Positions 24,704-34,427 are shown, counted from the stretch's first letter. The stretch is 64,000 nt of DNA from Mycobacterium kansasii ATCC 12478 (GCF_000157895.3 NC_022663.1:4774001-4838000); one strand, 5' to 3'. Numbers and translations are program-made. The notes: generated by a model not told the origin, from the letters alone.

Positions 24704-26455
24704 CTATGTCTGCCGAATGTCGAAGCGCGCGAACAGCCGAACCAGCGACGGACTGATGCGGCGCAGCGCATACCCGAGCCGAGACTCGGCCGCGACGGGT
24801 AACACCGCCGGGCCGGTTCGCACCGCCCTGACAATGGCTTTGGCGGTGGCCTCCGGAGTGTAGTTGCGCCGCCGGTACGCGGCGTCGGCCCTGGCGCGGG
24901 CGCGCTTCTGCTGCTTGGCGGTCAGCCCCGCATAGACCGTGCTCTTGGCGATGTTGGTGTTGACGAAACCCGGGCACACCGCCGTGACCGTGATGCCCTC
25001 ATCGGCGAAGTCGGCGCGCATCGATTCGCTCAGCGCGAGCACCGCCGCCTTCGTGGTGCCGTAGGCGACCATCGATTTTGACGGCACATACGCCGCCGCC
25101 GAGGCCACATTGATGATCGTGCCCCCCTGACCGCGCTCGACCATCTGCGCTCCGAATGCTCGGCTGCCGTTGATGACGCCGCGAACATTGACCCCGATGA
25201 TGGTGTCCCAGTGCTCCGGCGTGGTCTCCAGAAACCGGCCGGCCATTCCGATGCCTGCGTTGTTGATCAGGATGTCGACCACACCGTGCTTGTTACGCAC
25301 TTGTGCGGCAAGGTCGTTCATCGCGACTTCGTCGCTGACGTCGGCCTGGTAGACCGCGGCCTCGGCGCCGGCGGCCCGCACGGCCTCCGCGGTGTCGTTG
25401 GCACCGGCCAGATCTCGGTCGACGATCACCACGGCATGCGCACCCTGACGGGCCAACTCCACTGCGGTGGCCCGGCCGATCCCGGCACCCGCCCCGGTGA
25501 CCAACGCGAGTGTGCCTGGCACAGAGCGCGGTTGGGTGGACTCACCCGCCGGGGCCACGCCTTCGGTGATCATGTCGACCCACTCGCCGGTGAGCCGCGC
25601 GATGACGTCGGGACGCGAGGTCACCACCCAGTGGCTGCCCTCGATCGGTACGACCCTGCCCTCGGCCGGAATAGAACCGGTGAAACGCTGCAGGGCCGGT
25701 GTCACGAAATAGTCCTGACGGGCTACCAGCACCTGCACCGGGACGCGGGCCTGCGGCAGTTGCGCCGGCGGTGCCATAAGCGGTGCGGGCATGTTGGCGC
25801 GGTACAGGTTGAGCCCGTTGAGGTAGTCGTCGAGCGACCGGGGCGACGCGTCACGCCGGCTGCGGGTGCTTGATCGGCCGATACGTTCAACGGCCTCAAA
25901 CACTTTCACCTGCGCCCGGGACCGGATCGCTATCTCCGGCGCAACCGGACACAGGAAGAACCAGATGTAGGAGGAAGCCAGGATCTGTCGGGCGACGTCG
26001 ACCAGGGCGCGCGGCGTGCGCGGTGACCGCAGAAACCGGCCGGCATAGTCCAGGTGCGCCCCGGAGATCGAGGTGAGCGAGGCGATCCTGGCCAGCACGG
26101 AGTCGTCGGTGACCGCCGTCCAGCCTTGGATCGCGCCCCAGTCGTGCCCCAGCAGGTGGACCCGGTCAACGCCGAGGCCGTCGATCACCGCGCCGACGTC
26201 GGAAACCAATTGGGGGAGCCGGTATCCCGACTGGTCGGCCGGTCGGCTCGATTCGCCGGCACCGCGCACGTCGTAGGCCACGACGTTGTATTTGGCGGGG
26301 TAGCGCTGACCGAGTTCCGTCGCGACGCCGTCCCACACGTGGTGGTTGTCCGGGTAGCCGTGGACGGCCAGAAGGGTCGGGCGCCGCGGGTCGATCTCGG
26401 TGTAGGCGTGCACCGCTAGGGTCACGCCATCCGATGCGGTGACAGTACGGGCCAT
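24704..26455 (-). CDS. Epoxide-hydrolase-like alpha/beta hydrolase fused to short-chain dehydrogenase (EphD-like)
   Basis: 583 residues. The N-terminal alpha/beta hydrolase has LLAVHGYPDNHHVWDGV and the elbow LLGHDWGAIQGW, where the nucleophile is Asp as in epoxide hydrolases. The C-terminal SDR has TGAGAGIGRATAVELARQ, NNAGIGMAG, IINVASAAAYVPS and the active-site YGTTK. This fusion is the architecture of mycobacterial EphD. ATG 26455 is preceded by GAGGAG. It sits between the PF10118 and reductase genes, so it probably opens an epoxide and oxidises or reduces the resulting alcohol or ketone on the operon's lipid substrate. The substrate is not known. Confidence 0.88.
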   Translation of the reverse strand: MARTVTASDGVTLAVHAYTEIDPRRPTLLAVHGYPDNHHVWDGVATELGQRYPAKYNVVAYDVRGAGESSRPADQSGYRLPQLVSDVGAVIDGLGVDRVHLLGHDWGAIQGWTAVTDDSVLARIASLTSISGAHLDYAGRFLRSPRTPRALVDVARQILASSYIWFFLCPVAPEIAIRSRAQVKVFEAVERIGRSSTRSRRDASPRSLDDYLNGLNLYRANMPAPLMAPPAQLPQARVPVQVLVARQDYFVTPALQRFTGSIPAEGRVVPIEGSHWVVTSRPDVIARLTGEWVDMITEGVAPAGESTQPRSVPGTLALVTGAGAGIGRATAVELARQGAHAVVIVDRDLAGANDTAEAVRAAGAEAAVYQADVSDEVAMNDLAAQVRNKHGVVDILINNAGIGMAGRFLETTPEHWDTIIGVNVRGVINGSRAFGAQMVERGQGGTIINVASAAAYVPSKSMVAYGTTKAAVLALSESMRADFADEGITVTAVCPGFVNTNIAKSTVYAGLTAKQQKRARARADAAYRRRNYTPEATAKAIVRAVRTGPAVLPVAAESRLGYALRRISPSLVRLFARFDIRQT

Positions 26456-26468
26456 GGCTCCTCGATGC

Positions 26469-27377
26469 TCAGTGCGACGCTCGGGCCGCAGGGGATCGGG
26501 CCAGATACTCGACGGCACGTCCGACCCCGCCGAGCTGGGACGGGTGGAAGCGCGGCGTGTAGTAGGCGCCGATGACCCGCAGGAACTGGAAAGGCCCCGG
26601 CACCAAGCCCCGTCGCGCCGCGTCGAAGTAGTCGCGCCAGCGTGGTTGGGTGCCCGGCGGCAAGTGCGGGTCGACGGAGTACATGAACCGCACGCCGCGG
26701 ATGAACAACCACAGCATCGCCGGCGTGACCAGCAGCTGGGTGCGCACTTGCCGCCAGTACCCGGCCCGCAGGTGCTTCATGGTGTCGAAGGCGACCGCCT
26801 TGTGCTCGACTTCTTCCGCACCGTGCCAGCGCAGCAGATCCAGCATCACCGGGTCGGTGCCGAGGGCGTCGTGCTGCGGGGTGTCGAGAATCCATTCACC
26901 CAGGATGGCGGTGTAGTGCTCGATGGCCGCCACGATCGAAACCTGCTCCAGCAACCAGCTCTGCCGTCGTCGCAGGCTCCACCGGGGCCGGTCACCGATC
27001 AGCTTGCCGAACAGCCAGCGGAGCTGATCGGTAAACGGTTTCGCGTCAATGCCTCTGGCGGCGAAGCGCTCGAGCACCCCGGAATGTGCCTGGGCATGCA
27101 TGGCCTCCTGGCTGATGAATCCCTGCACGTCCAGCCGCAGCTGGTCGTCCTTGATCAGTGGCAGTGCCTTCTTGAACACCTCGACAATGAACTCTTCGCC
27201 CGCCGGCAGCAGCAGATGCAGGACGTTGCAGAAGTGGGTGGTGAAGGGCTCGTTGGGCACGTAGTAGAACGGCAGCTTCGCCCAGTCGAACTCGACGTCG
27301 CGCGCCTGAAGGACGATTCGCTCGTGGTCCAGCGACGCGTCATGCGGGCCCGCCGCCTGGTCATCGACAGTGAACAT
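26469..27377 (-). CDS. PF10118 'metal-dependent hydrolase' with ferritin-like di-iron residue pattern
   Basis: 302 residues from ATG 27377, preceded by an AGGGGG ribosome site. The family is usually annotated as a predicted metal-dependent hydrolase. The sequence shows a four-helix di-iron ligand order: Glu61/62 (PAGEEFIVEVF), Glu91-x-x-His94 (SQEAMHAQAH), Glu153 (AAIEHYTA) and Glu189-x-x-His192 (GAEEVEHKA). Two ExxH motifs with an extra Glu before each is the signature of ferritin-like di-iron oxygenases. The gene lies between a fatty-acyl activation/reduction enzyme and an oxygenase-type reductase. I infer that it is an O2-using oxidase or hydroxylase on a fatty acyl or aldehyde substrate; a hydrolase role cannot be excluded. 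Confidence 0.75.
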   Translation of the reverse strand: MFTVDDQAAGPHDASLDHERIVLQARDVEFDWAKLPFYYVPNEPFTTHFCNVLHLLLPAGEEFIVEVFKKALPLIKDDQLRLDVQGFISQEAMHAQAHSGVLERFAARGIDAKPFTDQLRWLFGKLIGDRPRWSLRRRQSWLLEQVSIVAAIEHYTAILGEWILDTPQHDALGTDPVMLDLLRWHGAEEVEHKAVAFDTMKHLRAGYWRQVRTQLLVTPAMLWLFIRGVRFMYSVDPHLPPGTQPRWRDYFDAARRGLVPGPFQFLRVIGAYYTPRFHPSQLGGVGRAVEYLARSPAARASH

Positions 27378-27428
27378 GGTGATCCCCCTGGACGGATGCG
27401 CCCTTACCACGAGTCCTCCACGTCGTGG

Positions 27429-30400
27429 CTACGCACTGCATTGCGCCTCGGTCTCAGCCTCGGTGATCAGCTGCTCGCGCCGCAGGAACTCGACCAGCGC
27501 ATCCACCGTGTCGGCCAGGGCCGGTTCGCGCAACCCGACCTTGGCCAGCGCGCGGGCATGCCGGTACTGCGTGTTGTCGTAACGCTTGTCGCGCATCGCC
27601 TCGATTTTGCCGGCCGAGCGGGTCAGGAAATCGACCAGCGGGTACAGCGCGTCGCGCGGCGTGCACCGGCGGTTCAGCTGCTCGGTGAATGACGGGATGT
27701 CATGGTAGGCAAAGCCGTAACCGTAGCGTTCCGACAACAGCCGGGTGATGTCGGTCAGGTTGTAGTAATCATCCGCCGTCAGGTTGAAGACATGGCCCGC
27801 GTCGGCCGGCAGGCCCATCAGTCCGACGATGTGGTCGGCGACCAGGTCGGCCGGCAGCAAGCTGATCTGGTTGTGCGCGTTGACGGCCAGGCCGTGCTCG
27901 ATCATGAACGCGGTGAGGCGCACCAAGATGTCGTCCCGGCTGCCGAAACCCGCGCTGGTGGGCGAAATGAGCGACGGCCGGTAGATCCGCACGTCGAGTC
28001 CTTGCCGCTGCGCGGCCAGCGTCAGCTGCTCGGCGACCCACTTGGTCTGCGAGTAGCCGAAATCCAGCCCGGCCATCTCCGCGTTCCCATACGACTCGCC
28101 GACCACCGGCATAGTGCTCCAGCCGTAGATGAAGGTGCTGGAGACCAAATGGAAGCTCTTGCGGTGGGTGGTCAGCGCCAGCCGCAGCAGCTCCCAGGTG
28201 CCGATCACGTTGGCCGGACGCAGTGCGTCGTAGGTTCGGACATAGTTGACCAGGGCACCGTTGTGGACGATGCCGTCCACGGTGTCGGCCAGTCGCCGGA
28301 ACCCGGCCTCACCGATTCCCAGGTGAGGTTCGGCCAGGTCGCCGCAGACCACCCGAACCCGCGCCAGAACTTCGGCCTCCAGCGCCGGGGACCATAGCTG
28401 GGCCCGGCGTAGCGAGGCGATGATCCGATCGTGACCGTGTGCCGTATCGGTGGCGCGGACCAGCGCGTGGATGGTGTGAGACGTCCGCCTCAGCAGGCTG
28501 GCGAGCAGGAACGGTCCCAGGAACCCGGTCGCGCCGGTCAACAGGATATCGCTGGGTGCGCCCGATCGCGCCGGCGGGAGAGCCGGCAGCGGCAGCCGCG
28601 CGTCGACGCGCATCTGCATGGCCTCGTATGCCTCGTACTCGGCGGCAATCCGGTCGAGCGCGTGGCGCAGGGCGTGGATCGGCTGCCCGGACCCATCGCC
28701 GAATTGCCATACGAGCCGGAAGAACTCGGCGACGGTCAGGCGCTGCAGCAATCGAGTGTTGACCTCCTCGGTCAGCTCCGCCGCGCCGTGCTCGTCCAGC
28801 AGCGCCTGCAGGTCGGCGCGCAGTTCGGCCAGCGCCAGTGAGTCGATGCCGAGATCGGCGAAGGAGCAATCCTCGTTGCCGGTGAGGTCGTAGCTCTCCA
28901 TCAGATGACGGAAGCGTTCCAGCGGACCCGCGGTGGCGCCCGATACTTCCTGGGTCGGGCGGGTGTGGCTCGCCAGCACGGGCAGCTGACCGTCCAGCCA
29001 CATCTGTCGGGTCTGAGCGCGCCTGATCTTGCCCGAGGTGGTCTTGGGAATACTGCGCGGCGGCGCGCACACGATGGTGTGCGGATCGACGTGGCAGTGG
29101 CGGCGGATCGACCGCGCCAGTGCCTTCGGGTCGGGCGGTGACTGCTCGTCGCGCACCTCGGCGACCACGACCAGCGCCTCCTGCTCGTCGTGCTCGACCG
29201 AGAAGGCCGCGACGCAGCCGTTGCGAACCTGTGCGGCCGACCGCTCCACCACGGCCTCGATGTCGGAGGGGTAGCAGTTGACGCCGCGGACGATGATCAG
29301 GTCCTTGCTACGGCCGCAGACGAACAGCTCGCCCTCGTAGAGGAAACCGAGATCGCCGGTCCGGAGATAGGTGCGCTCCGCATCGTCGGTGACACGGGCC
29401 GCGAAGGTCTCCGCGGTGAGCTCCGGGCGGTGCCAGTAGCCGCCGCCCTTGGAGGGTCCGTCCAGCCACACCTCGCCGATTCGGCCCTCGCCCAACGCCT
29501 GCCTCGACTGGGGATCGACGATGCGGACCACGTTTCCGGCAACGGGCTTGCCGCAGCTCACCACCCGGGCCTGGTTGTTGTTCTCCGGCAGCGCCTTTTC
29601 GACCCGGGCAAGGTTCTGCCCCAGCGCCCGCTTGTTCAAAGCCAGCGTCTGGCGCCCCCGGATGGACACGATCAGGGTGTTTTCGGCCAAGCCGTAAGCG
29701 CCGGCCAGCGCGTCGGGCCGCAGACCGTAGCCGGCGAAGCGCTGCCGGAACCGCGCAAACGTGTTGGCGCGCAACGGCTCTGCACCGACGACCAGGCTGT
29801 CCAGGCTGCCCAGATCGATCCCGGTCAGCTCGTCGGTGGGCAGCTTGTCCGTACGCAGGCAGTACTCCAGCGCGAAGTTCGGTGCCGGGCTGTGGGTGGC
29901 GCGCACCTGACTGATCAGCCGGAGCCAGGCCGACGGCCTTTGTAGGAAATCGGCCGGCGACATCGCATGGGTGGTCCCACCGAGCAGCATTATGAACAGG
30001 TAAGCGGAGATCAGGCCCATGTCGTGGTGCTGCGGGAGCCAACTGACGGCCACTTCGCCGCCGGCGAACGCCGAGCCGTTGGCGATGACGTTGGCGTGGC
30101 TGACGATCACGCCCTTGGGATCGCTGGTGGAGCCGGAGGTGTACTGCAGGAAGAGCACCGGACCGGGCGTGTCCGCCACGGGGGCGCCGCCGAACTCCCA
30201 GGTGCCGTCCGTTGCAAACCACGGCAGCTCCGGAGGCCGCGCTGCGTCGGGCCACGGCAGCCCGCCTGGTCGGTGCCCGAGCAGCAGGCGGTAGTCGTAC
30301 TCGAGCTGTTTGGTCGACAGCACCGCCTTGGCCTGGCAGTCCCGTGCGATGAAGCTGAGCTTGGCCAGGCCCGCTTCGAACGCCATGGGCAAAGGCGGGC

Positions 30401-30668
30401 TGACCGGTACAGCGATCACCCCGATACGAGCGCAGGCGAAGAATGCGGCCACCATCTCCAGTCCCGGCGGGTAGACCAGCAGCGCCCGGTCTCCCGGCCG
30501 CAGCCCGGCCTCTGCAAACAAATAGGCGGCCAGCTCGCGGGTCCGTTCGGCGAAGCTTTGATAGGTGTAATGCTCGAGCTCGCGGCCTTCGGCATCCACG
30601 AACCGGTAGAGGGTCTGGTCTGGCCTGCGTGCTTCCCACATCCGCAGGTAATCGATAAGCGTCTCCAT
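27429..30668 (-). CDS. Fatty acyl-AMP ligase - acyl carrier protein - thioester reductase
   Basis: About 1079 residues in three parts. The FAAL/adenylation domain has LQYTSGSTSDPKGVIVSHAN near 176 and WLPQHHDMGLI, a hallmark of FAAL-type enzymes. The carrier domain has FADLGIDSLALAEL near 606 (phosphopantetheine Ser). The thioester-reductase domain has LLTGATGFLGPFLLASLLRR near 708, HLVSSTFIYGW and the YSQTKW Tyr-x-x-x-Lys. It should activate a fatty acid, load it on its own carrier and release it as an aldehyde or alcohol. Unlike classical carboxylic acid reductase, the adenylation domain is FAAL-like. The start is ATG 30668 or 30680; a purine-rich AAAGGGGGA lies upstream. It heads the operon. 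Confidence 0.85.
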   Translation of the reverse strand: METLIDYLRMWEARRPDQTLYRFVDAEGRELEHYTYQSFAERTRELAAYLFAEAGLRPGDRALLVYPPGLEMVAAFFACARIGVIAVPVSPPLPMAFEAGLAKLSFIARDCQAKAVLSTKQLEYDYRLLLGHRPGGLPWPDAARPPELPWFATDGTWEFGGAPVADTPGPVLFLQYTSGSTSDPKGVIVSHANVIANGSAFAGGEVAVSWLPQHHDMGLISAYLFIMLLGGTTHAMSPADFLQRPSAWLRLISQVRATHSPAPNFALEYCLRTDKLPTDELTGIDLGSLDSLVVGAEPLRANTFARFRQRFAGYGLRPDALAGAYGLAENTLIVSIRGRQTLALNKRALGQNLARVEKALPENNNQARVVSCGKPVAGNVVRIVDPQSRQALGEGRIGEVWLDGPSKGGGYWHRPELTAETFAARVTDDAERTYLRTGDLGFLYEGELFVCGRSKDLIIVRGVNCYPSDIEAVVERSAAQVRNGCVAAFSVEHDEQEALVVVAEVRDEQSPPDPKALARSIRRHCHVDPHTIVCAPPRSIPKTTSGKIRRAQTRQMWLDGQLPVLASHTRPTQEVSGATAGPLERFRHLMESYDLTGNEDCSFADLGIDSLALAELRADLQALLDEHGAAELTEEVNTRLLQRLTVAEFFRLVWQFGDGSGQPIHALRHALDRIAAEYEAYEAMQMRVDARLPLPALPPARSGAPSDILLTGATGFLGPFLLASLLRRTSHTIHALVRATDTAHGHDRIIASLRRAQLWSPALEAEVLARVRVVCGDLAEPHLGIGEAGFRRLADTVDGIVHNGALVNYVRTYDALRPANVIGTWELLRLALTTHRKSFHLVSSTFIYGWSTMPVVGESYGNAEMAGLDFGYSQTKWVAEQLTLAAQRQGLDVRIYRPSLISPTSAGFGSRDDILVRLTAFMIEHGLAVNAHNQISLLPADLVADHIVGLMGLPADAGHVFNLTADDYYNLTDITRLLSERYGYGFAYHDIPSFTEQLNRRCTPRDALYPLVDFLTRSAGKIEAMRDKRYDNTQYRHARALAKVGLREPALADTVDALVEFLRREQLITEAETEAQCSA

Positions 30669-30680
30669 GGTAGGAGCCAT

Positions 30681-31603
30681 TCCCCCTTTCCGAGCCGGTC
30701 TTCGACCGGATCGACGGAACCACGTCATTCACTAATCGGTAATGCCAAGCGTAACGCAGCGGACCGATAACAAGCAAAGGATTTCAGTACCTTTTATGCG
30801 GGTTTGTACTAACCTCACAGGCGCGTTTCGGTTAACGAGTCATAGTACAAATACCGGATGCTGCGATGAGACTGAACGTCCGGCTGACGAGGCATGTAAC
30901 AGGGAATCATCAGCGATTTCCGTACCTACGCCTCTCAGTATCTCAGTACGACAAGTGGCGGCATTTAAGCAGGTAAATCAGCCAAAGTCCGAAGATACTG
31001 ACATACGGAAATGCGTATTAGCGTATTTCATGAACGCGGTCGTAGAGTTTGTCGTTCGCAACCGCCCTCAACCGGCGTTACCGCCGTCATCCAAGGTTAA
31101 TTCATAAACGGAATGCGGCCCCGTAAGTGCTCGGTATTCTGTTGTTATCGGTCATTACAGCAACGACTATCCATGCCATCTGCGAAAATGAGTCACTCGG
31201 TGGTGGACGGGCGTCTCGTTGTCGGGCAATCCCGTCGTCGGCCGCTGCCGGCGGGCGCGCCGGCGGTAGCGGGCCAGCCGTGTGCGGACGGCGCTAGACC
31301 CGAGTCGACGACACCCGTGCCTGCCGCCGGGCCGCGGCCACCGCTGCTCCCGGACCGCCGCCGGAACCCCTATGCACGCCGCCTCATGACAGGCATCTGC
31401 AGCAACGTCGTCACCGACGACCGGCCGGAACCCTCCCCGTCCGCCGGGTGCGACCAGATGCGGTACCCCGCTGGCCTGCGGATGTCTGTCGCGACCCGGC
31501 CGCAACCCGCATCCGCCGTGATAGTGCAGCAACTCCTCATCTACGGATATACTGCAACGGAAGTACTGACATACTGATATGGCTTGCCGAGGGGGGCACC
31601 ACG
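30681..31603. other. AT-richer intergenic region with short repeats
   Basis: About 900 bases without a convincing gene. The first half is visibly richer in A+T than its surroundings. The 11-mer TACTGACATAC occurs exactly at 30996-31006 and 31564-31574, and AGTAC/AGTATCTCAGTAC words recur near 30786 and 30946. Two opposing frames (31113-31577 and 31167-31532) have no recognisable content. The region could hold a partition or replication site linked to the gene at 31604. Confidence 0.35.
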
Positions 31604-31924
31604 ATGAGCAGCGCCGATCGCATCAACGCCGACGCCGAACGTTTCCGGGCGTACACCGCAGACGCACCATTCGCTTCGTCGGTCGCGGCGGCGCCGACCG
31701 AACCCGTCACCATCGGCCGGACACGCGCCGCGCGCACCCGGCGAACGGTCGACCTCTCCCCGGCCCAGCACCGAGCCCTCGACATCTGGCAGCGAGAAGC
31801 CGCCGACCGCCTTGGTCTCGCGCGCGTCACCGGACAAGAGGTCCTGGTCGCCCTCGTCGACCAACTACTGAGCGACCCCAAACTGTCCGCCCAGATCACC
31901 CGCACCATCCGCTCCCGGCGCTGA
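31604..31924 (+). CDS. Plasmid-partition-like small protein (orphan ParA partner)
   Basis: 106 residues from ATG 31604, with GAGGGGGG about eight bases upstream. The N-terminus is polar and probably disordered. The C-terminal half (RRTVDLSPAQHRALDIWQRE then RVTGQEVLVALVDQLLSD) matches the C-terminal region of the small proteins that follow parA in mycobacterial plasmids. No parA is present here. It may be a chromosomal relic of a plasmid, and the preceding repeat-bearing region could be its binding site. It converges on the next gene with three bases between the stops. Confidence 0.5.
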   Translation: MSSADRINADAERFRAYTADAPFASSVAAAPTEPVTIGRTRAARTRRTVDLSPAQHRALDIWQREAADRLGLARVTGQEVLVALVDQLLSDPKLSAQITRTIRSRR

Positions 31925-31926
31925 CG

Positions 31927-32943
31927 TCACCACCGAGGCAGGTGACGCGCAGGCCCTACTTGCGCCACCCGGAAACGTGGCCCGGCGCTGGCCACAATCC
32001 TGACGACGCCGACGAAACGCTCGCCGTCGATGATCGGCGACAACGGCTCGTCCTCGGCCTCGATGACCATTTCTTCGCCGTTGACATCGCGTACAAGATG
32101 ACCGCGGATGCTGCCGTGGGTAAGCCCTGCGGGAAGTTGCGCAACAATCCTGGAGGGCCTGGTGTCCCCGGCTTGGAAATGCAGCGCACCAGGTGCGGCG
32201 GCCTTCGGGAAGAGCCGGAACGGACCGCCGATACGCAGGTCGATCGCACCGGCGTGCAGCAGCCGGTGGGTTCGCGTCGGGACCTCCTCGCCGTCGATGA
32301 CCACGCGGGCGTGGGTCGGAGCGAACAGGTGGGCCGCCCAGTTGGGTCTGTTCATGCGGCCCGGGGCAACCTTGGAGGTCACGTAGTCGCCGAACGTGCG
32401 GGCGATCACCCAGGCGACGGCCGCGCGGCCATGATCGGGGTTGGCGTAGTACTTGTCGTAGAACCGGTTGCCGACACCTCCGGCGGCCAGCCCGAAGCAA
32501 AGGCGATGGAATGGCGCGCCGTCGGCGGTCTCGCCGTTGAGTTGCAAGGTGTCGAGGCACACCTCGGGCGGCGGGTGATTCGACTCGGCGGCTGCCGCCA
32601 GAGCACCGACGATCGCATCGGCCCGCCCGCGTACCCCCGCCTTGCGCGCGACGGCGTTGACACTGCCGCCGTTGGTGGGCACAAATGCCGGCCAGCGTTC
32701 CGGGTCGGCCACGCACTGTTGGGTTTCGTTGACCAACCAGTGCAGGGCGCCGTCGCCGCCGTCGCCCACGAGGTGGGTAACCCGGGGATAAAGCTGTTGC
32801 ACGGTCGTGCGGAGTTCGTCGACGGACGCGGTTTCGTGCACCTCGCCCCACCGGCCGACGATGTCGCGCAGCTCGGCGGCGCGATCACCCGGCGCAGCGA
32901 GGTTCTTGCGTGCCTTCGGGTTGACGATGACGCCCAGGTACAT
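31927..32943 (-). CDS. Diacylglycerol kinase-like lipid kinase
   Basis: 338 residues from ATG 32943 (MYLGVIVNPKARKNL); the frame is open further upstream but the family begins here. The DAGK catalytic fold is shown by VNPKARKN, the nucleotide-binding THLVGDGGDGALHWLVNE and FVPTNGGSVNAVARKAG. The C-terminal beta-rich half has HAGAIDLRIGGPFRLFPKA. Such proteins phosphorylate diacylglycerol or related lipids with ATP at the membrane. No strong ribosome site is visible, so the start is moderately certain. Confidence 0.8.
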   Translation of the reverse strand: MYLGVIVNPKARKNLAAPGDRAAELRDIVGRWGEVHETASVDELRTTVQQLYPRVTHLVGDGGDGALHWLVNETQQCVADPERWPAFVPTNGGSVNAVARKAGVRGRADAIVGALAAAAESNHPPPEVCLDTLQLNGETADGAPFHRLCFGLAAGGVGNRFYDKYYANPDHGRAAVAWVIARTFGDYVTSKVAPGRMNRPNWAAHLFAPTHARVVIDGEEVPTRTHRLLHAGAIDLRIGGPFRLFPKAAAPGALHFQAGDTRPSRIVAQLPAGLTHGSIRGHLVRDVNGEEMVIEAEDEPLSPIIDGERFVGVVRIVASAGPRFRVAQVGPARHLPRW

Positions 32944-33369
32944 CTGCGGGTCACCCGCCCGGCGCACGTCTGGCCGACCCGCGGCCGTGGCGGGGCAGGT
33001 CCGGCCAGGCGGATACATCGCATCCCAAATGGATACTCCTCGGCGAAGGGCCCGCACGTGCGATTACGCGGACCATTCGGGACGATACCCAGCTTCACGG
33101 GTTTTGAATCCTGCAGTCGTCGCCGCCGGTAGACGCCGGCCAAACGCTGGGCTTCGGGGTCGGATATCGGATCGTGGCGACGCACCGTCGGGGACTTCGT
33201 CAACGGGTCGCTTTACCATGTCATCGGGGTCGAACGCGTCGAGTTTTCCAACGCGAAGAACTAGGCACTGACGGGGTGGGACAAGGATGCCTGATCGGTG
33301 CGGCGGGGTGCCGCCGCGCGCCACAGTGGTCATGGGGAACGCCGCGAAAAGCTCACCGGGGGCCGGCTG
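32944..33369. other. Divergent intergenic region
   Basis: About 425 bases between the lipid kinase and the SDR. Minus-strand frames here are open (one carries HDPISDPEAQRLAGVYRRRR) but have no recognised family or ribosome site, so no gene is called. Both flanking promoters should lie here. Confidence 0.35.
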
Positions 33370-34278
33370 ATGAGGCTCCGCATTCCAGCGTCTGCCGTGC
33401 CTGGGTGGACCGCCGCAAAGCTGCCGTCGTTCGCCGGACGTGTCGTCATTGTCACCGGCGCCAACAGCGGGCTGGGTGAGGTGACCGCCCGCGAGCTGGC
33501 CCGGGTCGGTGCCCACGTCATCCTGGCGGTACGCAACACCGAGAAAGGCGAGGCCGTCGCCCGGCAAATGGCCGACCCCGGGGCGTGTCGCCTCGAGGTG
33601 CGTCGGCTCGACCTGCAGGACCTGTCCTCGGTGCGGGACTTCGCCGACGGCATCGACAAAGTCGATGTCCTGGTCAACAACGCCGGCATCATGGCCGCCC
33701 AATACACGCTGACGGCCGACGGATTCGAGGGCCATATGGCCACCAATCACCTCGGTCATTTCGCGCTGACCAACCTGCTGCTGCCCAAGCTCACCGACCG
33801 GGTGGTGACGGTGTCCTCGCTGCTGCACAACATCGGCTACCTGAGCCTCAGTGACCTGAACTGGCAGTCGCGACCGTATTCGGCATGGCTGGCTTACGGC
33901 CAGTCGAAGCTGGCCAACCTGCTCTTCACCAGCGAGCTGCAGCGGCGTCTGGATGCCGTCGGCTCCTCGCTGCGCGCACTGGCCGCTCATCCGGGCTGGT
34001 CACACACGAACCTGCAGGGCAACTCCGGCCGCAAAGTGGTGGACGCGGCGGTCTTGGCCGTAGACCGGATGGTGTCTACCGATGCCGACTTCGGCGCCCG
34101 CCAGACGTTGTATGCGGTGTCGCAGGACCTCGCCGGCAACACGTTCGTCGGCCCGCGATTCGGCCTGTATGGCCGCACCCAGCCGACCTGGCGCAACTGG
34201 TCGGCCAGGCGCGCCGCCACCGCCGTCGCACTCTGGGAGCTGTCCGAACAGCTGACCGGTGCCAAGTTCCCCCTTTGA
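33370..34278 (+). CDS. Short-chain dehydrogenase/reductase
   Basis: 302 residues from ATG 33370. Classical SDR motifs: cofactor loop VIVTGANSGLGEVTARELAR, Asp-rich RRLDLQDLSSVRDF, NNAGIMA, catalytic VSSLLHN and YGQSKLAN (Tyr-x-x-x-Lys), and a C-terminal substrate loop of the retinol-dehydrogenase/WW-oxidoreductase type common in mycobacteria (HPGWSHTNLQGNSGRK). The substrate is unknown. It stands alone, about 150 bases before the next gene. Confidence 0.85.
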   Translation: MRLRIPASAVPGWTAAKLPSFAGRVVIVTGANSGLGEVTARELARVGAHVILAVRNTEKGEAVARQMADPGACRLEVRRLDLQDLSSVRDFADGIDKVDVLVNNAGIMAAQYTLTADGFEGHMATNHLGHFALTNLLLPKLTDRVVTVSSLLHNIGYLSLSDLNWQSRPYSAWLAYGQSKLANLLFTSELQRRLDAVGSSLRALAAHPGWSHTNLQGNSGRKVVDAAVLAVDRMVSTDADFGARQTLYAVSQDLAGNTFVGPRFGLYGRTQPTWRNWSARRAATAVALWELSEQLTGAKFPL

Positions 34279-34427
34279 GGCAACGGTGCGCGAGTGTCTA
34301 AGTCGGCGAGGCGGTTTCGGCGCCGGGACCGCTGAGAACTCGGCGCACGGTCGACTCGATGCAGACGAAACGTGAATAGTGGGTATACGTGCGGCCGCGG
34401 GCCGGATGTCGGCGAGGAGGTCGCCCC

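Noticed and set aside
27702..30770. Plus-strand ORFs opposite the FAAL-ACP-reductase gene
   Set aside because: Antisense shadows with Arg/Gln-rich translations; the minus-strand frame has full domain motifs.
31113..31577. Opposing ORFs upstream of the partition-like gene
   Set aside because: Pro/Arg-rich compositions without motifs, and no ribosome sites.
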